Below are positions 1 through 5,105 of a DNA stretch of 5,281 nucleotides, one piece after another. Below the pieces are notes generated by a model. It worked only from the letters and a program-made list of their open reading frames with translations, had not been told where the DNA came from and made no database searches. This stretch comes from Mycobacterium sp. GTDB lineage: Bacteria > Actinomycetota > Actinomycetes > Mycobacteriales > Mycobacteriaceae. The DNA is taken from positions 1-5,281 of the forward strand of contig VERS01000194.1 of NCBI GenBank assembly GCA_018882545.1, given 5' to 3'. Numbering within the stretch: position 1 is the first letter of the stretch; each line of letters opens with the position of its first letter. The position numbers were made by a program, and so were the translations under genes.

Positions 1-210
1 ATCGGGGACTATGCGGACCGGCTGGCCGACCCGGCGCTGGCCGCCCGGGCGAAGACCGCCGCCGGCCTCGCCGCCAAGACCGCTGAACTGGTGCCGCGGT
101 ACCGGGCCAAACCCGAGGACGCGGCGATCGCGCGGGAGTACGCCGGAATCGGTATCGAGTACGGCAATGCGATCCAGAAGTTGCAGTACGCCTGCCGGCA
201 GGCTGGCTGA
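1..210 (+). CDS. C-terminal 69 residues of an unrecognised helical protein (5' end outside window)
   Basis: Frame 1 is open from the first base to a TGA at 208-210. The fragment is rich in Ala, Arg, Lys and Glu and reads as two or three amphipathic helices without a membrane segment. It starts IGDYADRLADPALAARAK and ends with a single Cys four residues from the C-terminus (LQYACRQAG). Codon use has the strong third-position G/C bias of the other genes, so I take it as real. I do not recognise the family. It is not the fructose-bisphosphate aldolase or MgtE sequence that M. tuberculosis synteny might suggest here. The gene converges on the membrane-protein gene ending at 262, with 51 bases between the stops. 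A small secreted or helical-bundle protein is possible, but the missing N-terminus would be needed to tell. Confidence 0.7.
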   Translation: MGDYADRLADPALAARAKTAAGLAAKTAELVPRYRAKPEDAAIAREYAGIGIEYGNAIQKLQYACRQAG

Positions 211-261
211 CCGAATTCCTCGGCCCGAGCGGCCCGACCCCCGCGGCCCCGACCCCCTCGG

Positions 262-981
262 TTAGGACGCCTGGCAGATCTTCCACTGGTCGTCGCGAAA
301 CTGCAGATCGAAACTGCGGGTCGAGGTGGTCGCCGGGTCGAAGGCTATATAGGAGGTGACGTTCGCCTCGGCGTGATCGCCGTTGATCACCACCTCGTCG
401 ATGCTGGCGACCACCGGATATTGCTTGGCCGCTGCGACCCGCGTGAAGGTATCCGACCACGCCGTGTCGTCGTAGTCGACGTAGGTCTCCCTGGTCTGCC
501 CGCAGGTCACCTCGCGCAGGGTGGCCAGATCCCCGTTGCGCACCGCGGTGTCGAAGGTCTCGATGGTGGACCGCACCGCGTTCTCCCGGGCCGCTTCGGC
601 GGCCTGGGCCCGTTTGAGCAGCAGCAGACCCACGACAGCCGAGGCCGTCAGGGCGGCCATCAGCAGCAAAATTGGGACGCGCCAACGGGGACGCCGCCGG
701 GCGGTCGGCCTGATGGCCTGCGGGCCGGTTCGGTGTGCACCGACGTACTCGGTCTGGTCGTCAGGGACCCGGTCGATGATCTGAGTAGATCCGGCGTCGA
801 ACCCCGGCGCGGTGTAACGGCGTTCGTCGGTCACCGCGGACCCGGGTACCGGCAGGCCCCCCGCGGCGGGAATCTCGATCACCTCGGTGACCGGGTCGTC
901 GTCCAGCGCAGGCGAATAGCGCCGAGCATCCTCGGCACTGTGGGCGCCGTCCTGGGGGCCGGTCCCTGACGGGTGCGACAT
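262..981 (-). CDS. Single-pass membrane protein with extracytoplasmic NTF2-like domain (Rv0361-like)
   Basis: The product is 239 residues. Residues 1-100 form a hydrophilic, acidic then Arg-rich tail ending RPTARRRPRWR. A single hydrophobic helix follows at about 102-122, then an Ala/Glu-rich stretch (124-137) and a compact C-terminal domain (138-239). The positive charge before the helix predicts the tail is cytoplasmic and the C-terminal domain outside. That domain (ETFDTAVRNGDLATLREVTC ... DLQFRDDQWKICQ) has the helix-then-sheet pattern of NTF2/SnoaL-like domains, an architecture shared with Mce-associated proteins. Cys160 and Cys236 are its only cysteines and could form a disulfide. The frame is open upstream to 1302, but the ATG at 979-981 is chosen because AGGAGG lies 12 bases before it and the extension runs through the divergent DUF3151 gene. 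Resemblance to M. tuberculosis Rv0361 is from memory. No enzymatic residues are evident, and the biochemical role is unknown. Confidence 0.85.
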   Translation of the reverse strand: MSHPSGTGPQDGAHSAEDARRYSPALDDDPVTEVIEIPAAGGLPVPGSAVTDERRYTAPGFDAGSTQIIDRVPDDQTEYVGAHRTGPQAIRPTARRRPRWRVPILLLMAALTASAVVGLLLLKRAQAAEAARENAVRSTIETFDTAVRNGDLATLREVTCGQTRETYVDYDDTAWSDTFTRVAAAKQYPVVASIDEVVINGDHAEANVTSYIAFDPATTSTRSFDLQFRDDQWKICQAS

Positions 982-993
982 GGCCTGCGCAGT

Positions 994-999
994 CCTCCT
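994..999 (-). promoter_or_regulatory. Ribosome binding site for the Rv0361-like gene
   Basis: The minus strand reads AGGAGG, a perfect Shine-Dalgarno core, 12 bases before the ATG at 981. The spacing is a little long, but no other ATG, GTG or TTG lies in frame between them. It decides the start against the long upstream open frame. It is the only clear Shine-Dalgarno I see in the window. Confidence 0.7.
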
Positions 1000-1015
1000 G
1001 TTGCGGTATCCCACG

Positions 1016-1021
1016 ACCCTA
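1016..1021 (-). promoter_or_regulatory. Candidate -10 element for the Rv0361-like gene
   Basis: The minus strand reads TAGGGT, matching the mycobacterial TANNNT -10 pattern. Initiation about seven bases downstream, near 1009, would give a leader of about 28 bases that includes the AGGAGG at 994-999. No convincing -35 is visible, so this rests on position and motif only. Confidence 0.35.
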
Positions 1022-1073
1022 ACGGGTGGGTCCGACTCCCGGCGGCCGACAAACCGGGGACCGGGCCGAACGT

Positions 1074-1101
1074 CTCGACGGTACCGCCCGGCACTCGACG
1101 G
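1074..1101 (+). repeat. Two direct copies of CTCGACGG spaced 20 bp
   Basis: CTCGACGG occurs at 1074-1081 and 1094-1101, start to start 20 bp apart, about two helical turns. The similarity continues weakly after each copy (TAC versus CAC). The pair lies immediately upstream of the presumed -10 of the DUF3151 gene and inside the divergent promoter region shared with the Rv0361-like gene. Tandem sites on one face of the helix would suit a regulator dimer. In GC-rich DNA an 8-base repeat could also be chance. Confidence 0.3.
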
Positions 1102-1111
1102 CACGGCCGGG

Positions 1112-1117
1112 CACAAT
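1112..1117 (+). promoter_or_regulatory. Candidate -10 element for leaderless transcription of the DUF3151 gene
   Basis: CACAAT lies at 1112-1117, differing from TANNNT only in its first base. Its end is six bases before the ATG at 1124, which would place initiation at or next to the start codon. No purine-rich Shine-Dalgarno precedes this ATG, which fits a leaderless mRNA. The -35 region is not recognisable. Confidence 0.35.
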
Positions 1118-1123
1118 GTCGTC

Positions 1124-1540
1124 ATGACTTCGTTCGGCGATCTCCTGGGTCCCCCGCCGGTGCTGCTCCCCGGTGACACCGCGGCCGAAGCCGCACTGGC
1201 GGCCGGTGAGAGCGCGGCCGCGGTCGCGGCCGCCCACCCGGCGGCGTCGGTGGCGTGGGCGCATCTGGCCGAGGAGGCGTTGGCGGACGATCGGGCCGTC
1301 ACCGCCTACGCCTACGCCCGGACCGGCTACCACCGCGGTCTGGATCAGTTGCGGCGCAACGGCTGGAAGGGTTTCGGGCCGGTGCCCTACGCCCACGAAC
1401 CCAATCGCGGGTTCCTGCGTTGTGTGGCCGCCCTGGCTCGGGCCGCCGACGCGATCGGGGAGACCAGCGAGTTCGAGCGCTGCCGTGACCTGCTCGACGA
1501 CTGCGACCCCGCCGCGCGCACCGAGATGGGCCTGGCCTAA
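1124..1540 (+). CDS. DUF3151 family protein (Rv0360c-like)
   Basis: The product is 138 residues, soluble and mostly helical, with no signal peptide or membrane segment. It opens MTSFGDLLGPPPVLLPGD, followed by an Ala-rich helical region (about 18-65) resembling a short TPR-like pair. The most distinctive stretch is at residues 69-98: YHRGLDQLRRNGWKGFGP, then VPYAHEPNRGFLR. That is what I remember as the signature of actinobacterial DUF3151 proteins such as M. tuberculosis Rv0360c. Cys100, Cys120 and Cys127 lie in the C-terminal third. The frame is open back to 980, but the ATG at 1124 matches the expected family start and the extension would cover the divergent promoter. The gene is divergent from the Rv0361-like gene (142 bases between starts) and convergent with the CDF gene (39 bases between stops). 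The family's function is unknown. Confidence 0.85.
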   Translation: MTSFGDLLGPPPVLLPGDTAAEAALAAGESAAAVAAAHPAASVAWAHLAEEALADDRAVTAYAYARTGYHRGLDQLRRNGWKGFGPVPYAHEPNRGFLRCVAALARAADAIGETSEFERCRDLLDDCDPAARTEMGLA

Positions 1541-1579
1541 AGGACCGGGGTTCGGGGGCCGAGAGGCGCCGACAGCGGC

Positions 1580-2470
1580 CTAAATGTCGGTCTGCTCCGG
1601 GCAGTCCGCTGCCGAACCCGGCGGCTCGACCTGGACGGTGGCGTGGCCCAGACCGCGGGCGGCCAGCACCGCCCGGGCGTCGTCGAGGACACCGGCTCGG
1701 CCGTCGGTGGTCAGATGGGCCGTCGCCATGTCCCGACCCGGCACCAACGTCCACACGTGCAGGTCATGGACCTCCGTCACCCCGTCCAGGGCGGCCAGCG
1801 CCGACCGGAGCTCGTCGACGTCGACGTGCTTGGGTGAGGACTCAGAAAGAATGTGCAGCGCCGCGCGGGCCAGGGAGATTGCCCGCGGCAGAACCCACAG
1901 CGCGACCAGGACCGCGACGACGGTGTCGGCGTAGGGCCAGCGTGTCGTCACGGTGACGATGCCGGCGATGAGCACACCCACACTGCTGACCGCATCGGCC
2001 AGCACCTCCATGTAGGCGCCCCGGACCGCAAGGCTGCCTTCGGCATGCGACCGAAGTAGAAGTACCACAACGACATTGGCGAGCAGACCGGCCAGCGCCA
2101 CCAGGATCATCGGCCAGCCCGGGATATTTGGTGCCCGCCCCAGCCGCTCGACGGCCTCGTAGAGGATGAAGACCGCCACGCCCAGCAGCAGGACCGCGTT
2201 GGCGACGGCGGTGAACACCTCGGCCCGGTGCCAGCCGTAGGTGCGGGCCGCCGATTTCGATCCGCGGCGGGCCATCATGACCGCGGCCAGGCCCATGAAC
2301 AACGCAACCAGGTCGGTGAGCATGTGCCCGGCGTCGGCAAGCAGTGCCAGCGACCCGATGGCCAGCGCGGTGGCCAATTCGATCACGAAGAACACCACCA
2401 GGACCCCAGCGGCCATGATCATCCTGCTGACGCGGGAATCGGCGCGCGTGTGGCTGTGTCCGGCTCCCAT
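1580..2470 (-). CDS. Cation diffusion facilitator (CDF) family heavy-metal/proton antiporter
   Basis: The product is 296 residues, normal for CzcD/ZitB-type CDF proteins, which export Zn2+ or related divalent cations across the cytoplasmic membrane in exchange for protons. A short His-containing N-terminus (MGAGHSHTRAD) precedes six helices at about 18-38, 41-66, 87-110, 119-141, 152-176 and 180-203. TM2 carries the metal-site pair H49 and D53 (DAGHMLTDL), the HxxxD form typical of Zn-type members. In TM5 the matching positions are E155 and D159 (YMEVLADAVSS), so Glu replaces the usual first His. The cytoplasmic C-terminal domain has the family motif VHDLHVWTL (H235, H238) and ends with a Cys-containing tail. 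The ATG at 2470 is preferred over one 12 codons upstream: it begins the usual His-rich N-terminus and lies exactly where a leaderless transcript from the TATATT promoter would start. Zn, Cd or Co export is inferred; the actual metal is uncertain. Confidence 0.93.
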   Translation of the reverse strand: MGAGHSHTRADSRVSRMIMAAGVLVVFFVIELATALAIGSLALLADAGHMLTDLVALFMGLAAVMMARRGSKSAARTYGWHRAEVFTAVANAVLLLGVAVFILYEAVERLGRAPNIPGWPMILVALAGLLANVVVVLLLRSHAEGSLAVRGAYMEVLADAVSSVGVLIAGIVTVTTRWPYADTVVAVLVALWVLPRAISLARAALHILSESSPKHVDVDELRSALAALDGVTEVHDLHVWTLVPGRDMATAHLTTDGRAGVLDDARAVLAARGLGHATVQVEPPGSAADCPEQTDI

Positions 2471-2476
2471 TGCTGG

Positions 2477-2506
2477 AATATAGGCAGCACTTCCCGCCGG
2501 GGGCAA
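2477..2506 (-). promoter_or_regulatory. Promoter of the CDF gene, probably leaderless
   Basis: On the minus strand, TTGCCC (-35, 2506-2501) and TATATT (-10, 2482-2477) are separated by 18 bases. The -10 ends six bases before the ATG, so transcription would begin at about 2470, the A of the start codon. No Shine-Dalgarno lies in between. This is the best-formed promoter in the window and argues that the CDF gene is transcribed independently of the MFS gene upstream. Confidence 0.65.
2491..2506. promoter_or_regulatory. Near-palindrome over the CDF -35 region, candidate operator
   Basis: TTCCCGCCGGGGGCAA pairs at six of eight symmetric positions. It covers the whole presumed -35 hexamer and the first ten bases of the spacer, where a repressor dimer would block RNA polymerase. 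CDF genes are often controlled by metal sensors of the ArsR/SmtB, TetR or Fur/Zur type, but this site does not match a consensus I can name. GC-rich composition makes partial symmetry easy to find. Confidence 0.3.
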
Positions 2507-2573
2507 GACGGTCGGACGGCCGCAACATCTTGATCCGGGAACTACTTACGGCCTGGGCGCCGAGTACCAAGGT

Positions 2574-2616
2574 CCCTAGGGTCACCCCGCCCGCGGCGGT
2601 AGCGTTAACGACTAGT
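2574..2616. repeat. Cluster of short perfect palindromes (CCCTAGGG, CGTTAACG, ACTAGT)
   Basis: CCCTAGGG (2574-2581), CGTTAACG (2603-2610) and ACTAGT (2611-2616) occur within 43 bases, the last overlapping the left arm of the large hairpin. CTAG, normally scarce in GC-rich actinobacterial DNA, appears twice. The stretch lies between the CDF promoter and the MFS stop codon and carries no gene I can support. Protein binding sites or parts of a folded RNA are possible; nothing further identifies them. Confidence 0.4.
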
Positions 2617-2657
2617 GCGGCAGCGGCGAGGGGGGTCCGCTGCCGCACTGTTTTGTT
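2614..2657. terminator. Strong 13-bp perfect hairpin with T-rich tail, probable intrinsic terminator
   Basis: AGTGCGGCAGCGG (2614-2626) and CCGCTGCCGCACT (2637-2649) are perfect inverted copies around a 10-base loop containing six consecutive G. On the + strand the stem is followed by GTTTTGTT (2650-2657), the classical intrinsic terminator form. The expected user is the MFS transcript, whose stop codon at 2702 lies 52 bases before the hairpin on the minus strand. In that direction the U-tract is absent, as is common for mycobacterial hairpin terminators. The element may act in both directions. On the minus strand the loop contains six C, which recalls actinobacterial 6C RNAs, but the second C-rich hairpin of that family is not seen. 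Confidence 0.65.
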
Positions 2658-2701
2658 CGGAGTGTGTGGCCCGGACTGCGGCGCGGATTGGGTCGCACAG
2701 C

Positions 2702-4237
2702 TCAATCGCGGCCGATTCCCCGGCCCCGCGGAGCGCGATCCGGCCGCAGTATCGCCAACGTCAGTCCGGCGGCGGCCAACAGCGCTACCGACATCGTCAC
2801 GCTCAGTGTCCTGCCGACGTCCATCCAGGTCGATCGGGCGGCAGAGATCACCCACTCGGTGCGCTGCGGATCATGAAGGTGGACACTCGGGATGCTCTGG
2901 CTCGCCCCGTGCAGATGCGATACGCGCAGAATGTCCCGGGCCTGCTCGGCGGTCACGCCCTCACCGGCGAACTTGCGGCCACCCATGAGTCCGAACAGGG
3001 TCACGCCCAGCAGCGGGAAGAACGCCGATCCGAACGCGTACGCGGTGGACTGCACATTCGACCGCAACGCGGAGACAACCCCGCCGAACCGCGCCGGTGC
3101 GCTGGTCATCAGGACCGTCGTCAGCGCCGTCTGCACGACGGCGCCGGCGATCGCCCCGGCCGCCATCATCAGCGCCACGATGGACATCGCGGTGTGGTCA
3201 CTGGCCAGGAACCGGGTCGCCATTGCGGCGGCCAGCAAGAGCAACCCCCCAACCATGACGGCGCTTCCCCCGTATCGGGCGGCCAGGCGCCCGGCGACGA
3301 TGGCTGTCAACGCGGCCAGCAGCGCGCCCGGGATGTACAGCAGATGCAGAGCGGTGGCCGGCGCACCGCGGACGATGACGATGTAGGAGGTCAGCAAGGC
3401 TCCCGAGCCGCCCATGACGAAGGCGTACACCGCTGCGGCGACTGTGGCGGCGGAGAAGCCGGCGGACCGAAAGATGCGCGGGTCCAGAGCCGGGACCGCG
3501 GTGTGCGACTCCCACCACCAGAAAACCCCCGCGCCGAGCAGGCCGACAACGATGGGTATCAGAACCGCCGGGCTGAGGCCTTCCTGCAGACGGGAGATTC
3601 CCAGCAGCAGAGGGATCAGCGACACCGCGGCGAGCAGCATCCCGATCACGTCGGGTGACCGATCGGAACGCGGAGTCTCCGGCACCAGTCGGACAGCCAG
3701 GGCGATCAGGATCAGTGCCAACGTCGGCGTGACCAGAAAGCCGCTGCGCCAACCGAAATGGTCGATCAACAAGCTGCCGACGATCGGCGGCACGATGGCC
3801 AAAGCCGTAGTGGCGGCAACGAATAACGCGATAGCGCGCGGTATCCGCTCAGGTGGGAAGGCGGCGTTGACGATCGCCAGCGACAGGCAGAGCAGAAACC
3901 CGAACGAGACACCCGCCCCGACGCGGGCCCCCACCAGGACCACGACGTTGGGCGCCGCCGCCGTCAGAAGCCCGAACGCCACTGCGCCGCAGGCCCCGAC
4001 GAGCAACATCCTGCGTCCGCCGAACTTGTCCCCCATCGCCCCGGCCCCCAGGATGGTGGCAGCAAGGGTCAGAAACGCCCCGGCCGCGACCAGACTCGCC
4101 GTGCTCAGCGAGAGTTGCAGATCGTTGCGGATGACCGCGATGTTGGACGACAGCAATGCCGGGTCGCCGATCGCGATGGCGTTTCCCAGACTCAGCGTCA
4201 GGACGGCCGCCGTGCCCGGGGCTGCCTGCGCTCGCAT
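2702..4237 (-). CDS. MFS transporter, DHA2 (14-TMS, EmrB/QacA-like) drug/metabolite:H+ antiporter family
   Basis: The product is 511 residues with about 14 hydrophobic helices (roughly 9-34, 44-66, 77-94, 97-124, 135-158, 166-184, 199-214, 222-242, 262-289, 296-318, 325-344, 350-378, 398-419, 476-497), the DHA2 topology. The loop between helices 2 and 3 holds MFS motif A (GAMGDKFGGRR, D70, R75, R76). Helix 5 has an antiporter motif C-like stretch (IVPPIVGSLL, 148-157), followed by FGWRSGF. Such proteins expel hydrophobic or cationic compounds using the proton gradient; the substrate cannot be read from the sequence. The loop between helices 13 and 14 (about 420-475) is long and holds HLH at 441-443 and HLHD at 453-456, an unusual histidine pairing. 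The ATG at 4237 has only a weak ribosome site and starts 18 bases after the protease stop, so cotranscription with that gene is likely. The tail is Arg-rich. Confidence 0.92.
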   Translation of the reverse strand: MRAQAAPGTAAVLTLSLGNAIAIGDPALLSSNIAVIRNDLQLSLSTASLVAAGAFLTLAATILGAGAMGDKFGGRRMLLVGACGAVAFGLLTAAAPNVVVLVGARVGAGVSFGFLLCLSLAIVNAAFPPERIPRAIALFVAATTALAIVPPIVGSLLIDHFGWRSGFLVTPTLALILIALAVRLVPETPRSDRSPDVIGMLLAAVSLIPLLLGISRLQEGLSPAVLIPIVVGLLGAGVFWWWESHTAVPALDPRIFRSAGFSAATVAAAVYAFVMGGSGALLTSYIVIVRGAPATALHLLYIPGALLAALTAIVAGRLAARYGGSAVMVGGLLLLAAAMATRFLASDHTAMSIVALMMAAGAIAGAVVQTALTTVLMTSAPARFGGVVSALRSNVQSTAYAFGSAFFPLLGVTLFGLMGGRKFAGEGVTAEQARDILRVSHLHGASQSIPSVHLHDPQRTEWVISAARSTWMDVGRTLSVTMSVALLAAAGLTLAILRPDRAPRGRGIGRD

Positions 4238-4255
4238 GGCCGGCTGATACTGCCG

Positions 4256-5035
4256 TTACAGCCAGGCCGACCAGAACCGGGTCAACTCGCCACCCACCAT
4301 GGCCAGCCCGGCGGGTACGCCGGAGAGATCGAAGAGCCCGAACACCGCCGCGAAGAACCACTTGTTGAGTCCCGGGACCAGCAGCAGGACCAGCAGGATG
4401 AGGAACCCGAACTGCCGGGCCGGTTCCAGGGCCCGCTGGGTGGCCGGACTCAGATGCGGCTCCAGGGCGGCGAAACCGTCCAAGCCGGGGACGGGCAGCA
4501 GATTGAGCACCAGGGCGGTCAACTGCAGGAACCCCAGGAACGCCACGGCCGACCAGAAGACCGCGTGGTCGCGGTCGAAGAACAGCCGCACCGAGGCCAG
4601 CAACACCACCGCCAGCACCAGATTCGCGAACGGTCCGGCCAGGCTGACGATGGTGCGCTGGCGGGGAGTCATCAAACCGGTCCGCAGATAGACCGCGCCG
4701 CCCGGCAGCCCGATCCCGCCCAGCGCGATGAACAACAAGGGCAGCCCCAGGGAGAGCAGCGGATGGGAGTACTTCAGCGGATTGAGCGTTAGATAACCGC
4801 GGGCCTCGACGTCGTGGTCACCGAAACGCCAGGCGGTGTAGGCGTGGCCGAATTCGTGCAGGCACAGTGAGACCACCCAGCCGGCGATCACGAAGATGAA
4901 CACCCCGGCCCGGCCCACGACGCTGGTCGACAGGCCGGCCGTCCAGGCCATCACACCGCCGGCGGCGGTCAGCGCCAGCAGGGCCAGGAAGACCGGGCTG
5001 GGTCGCACGGCCTGGTTGATCGGACGAACGGTCAC
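4256..5035 (-). CDS. rip2: M50-family site-2-type intramembrane metalloprotease (Rip2/Rv0359-like)
   Basis: The product is 259 residues from the GTG start at 5035. It is a compact polytopic zinc protease of the SpoIVFB/S2P group. HEXXH is present as H60-E61-F-G-H64 inside a hydrophobic helix (WVVSLCLHEFGHAYTAWRFG). GPFANL (134-139) and NLLPVPGLDG (178-187) supply the third zinc ligand, D186. All expected catalytic residues are present. There is no PDZ domain (unlike Rip1/RseP) and no CBS domain. Such enzymes cut membrane-embedded substrates, often anti-sigma factors, but the substrate here is unknown. The frame is open to an ATG at 5107, but that start overlaps the divergent gene's ATG and adds a charged, Pro-rich 24-residue tail. 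The GTG at 5035 begins TVRPINQAVRPSP and gives 259 residues, the length I recall for M. tuberculosis Rv0359 (Rip2). It probably leads a two-gene unit with the MFS gene. Confidence 0.92.
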   Translation of the reverse strand: MTVRPINQAVRPSPVFLALLALTAAGGVMAWTAGLSTSVVGRAGVFIFVIAGWVVSLCLHEFGHAYTAWRFGDHDVEARGYLTLNPLKYSHPLLSLGLPLLFIALGGIGLPGGAVYLRTGLMTPRQRTIVSLAGPFANLVLAVVLLASVRLFFDRDHAVFWSAVAFLGFLQLTALVLNLLPVPGLDGFAALEPHLSPATQRALEPARQFGFLILLVLLLVPGLNKWFFAAVFGLFDLSGVPAGLAMVGGELTRFWSAWL

Positions 5036-5042
5036 GGCTACG

Positions 5043-5048
5043 ACGGTA
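5043..5048 (-). promoter_or_regulatory. Candidate -10 element for leaderless transcription of the protease gene
   Basis: The minus strand reads TACCGT (TANNNT type), ending seven bases before the GTG at 5035. Initiation would fall at 5036 or 5035, consistent with a leaderless mRNA and with the absence of a Shine-Dalgarno before this GTG. No clear -35 is visible. Confidence 0.4.
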
Positions 5049-5075
5049 CCGCCGCGCGGCCCATCCGGCGGTCGA

Positions 5076-5088
5076 CTCCGGTGCGGAG
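5076..5088. promoter_or_regulatory. CTCCG-GTG-CGGAG inverted repeat, candidate operator between protease and P450-like genes
   Basis: CTCCG (5076-5080) and CGGAG (5084-5088) are perfect inverted copies around GTG. The site ends four bases before the TAGCTT -10 of the rightward gene and lies upstream of the leftward -10 at 5048, so a bound regulator could affect both promoters. The arms are short and the DNA GC-rich, so support is modest. Confidence 0.3.
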
Positions 5089-5092
5089 CCGG

Positions 5093-5098
5093 TAGCTT
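5093..5098 (+). promoter_or_regulatory. Candidate -10 element for leaderless transcription of the P450-like gene
   Basis: TAGCTT fits TANNNT and ends seven bases before the ATG at 5106, placing initiation at 5105 or 5106. No Shine-Dalgarno-like sequence precedes the ATG. The -35 is weak. Confidence 0.45.
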
Positions 5099-5105
5099 GG
5101 CGGGC

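Noticed and set aside
211..261. Hairpin or terminator in the convergent gap after the first gene
   Set aside because: Only CTCGG-C-CCGAG and imperfect repeats of CGGCCCGACCCC are present. The loop is too short and there is no T-tract, so nothing is supported.
982..1302. 107-codon N-terminal extension of the Rv0361-like minus-strand frame
   Set aside because: It crosses the divergent promoter and the DUF3151 coding region in antisense. It has low-complexity composition, and a perfect AGGAGG precedes the internal ATG at 981.
1557..1580. GGCCG / CGGCC inverted repeat between the DUF3151 and CDF stop codons as a terminator
   Set aside because: The stem is only five pairs with a 14-base loop and no T-tract; it is expected by chance in such GC-rich sequence.
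1842..2855. Minus-strand frame containing a hydrophobic stretch (LAAAALVVNATAAGGVTLG)
   Set aside because: The hydrophobic stretch looks signal-like, but it is read through the hairpin arms and GC repeats. The frame then runs on inside the CDF gene in another phase, and no start with a ribosome site or -10 was found.
2470..2988. 172-codon + strand frame across the CDF/MFS gap
   Set aside because: It has no ribosome site, runs through the hairpin and into antisense of the MFS gene, and its composition is Arg/Pro/Ala-rich as in shadow frames of GC-rich DNA.
2615..3658. Long + strand frames antisense to the MFS gene, including 2615-3658 and 3414-4247
   Set aside because: They are Gln/Arg/Gly- or Arg/Ala/Thr-rich translations opposite a clearly real transporter gene, typical shadow frames.
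4244..4249. TATCAG as a -10 for a separate MFS promoter
   Set aside because: It is well placed before the ATG but lacks the final T of TANNNT and any -35; readthrough from the protease gene is simpler.
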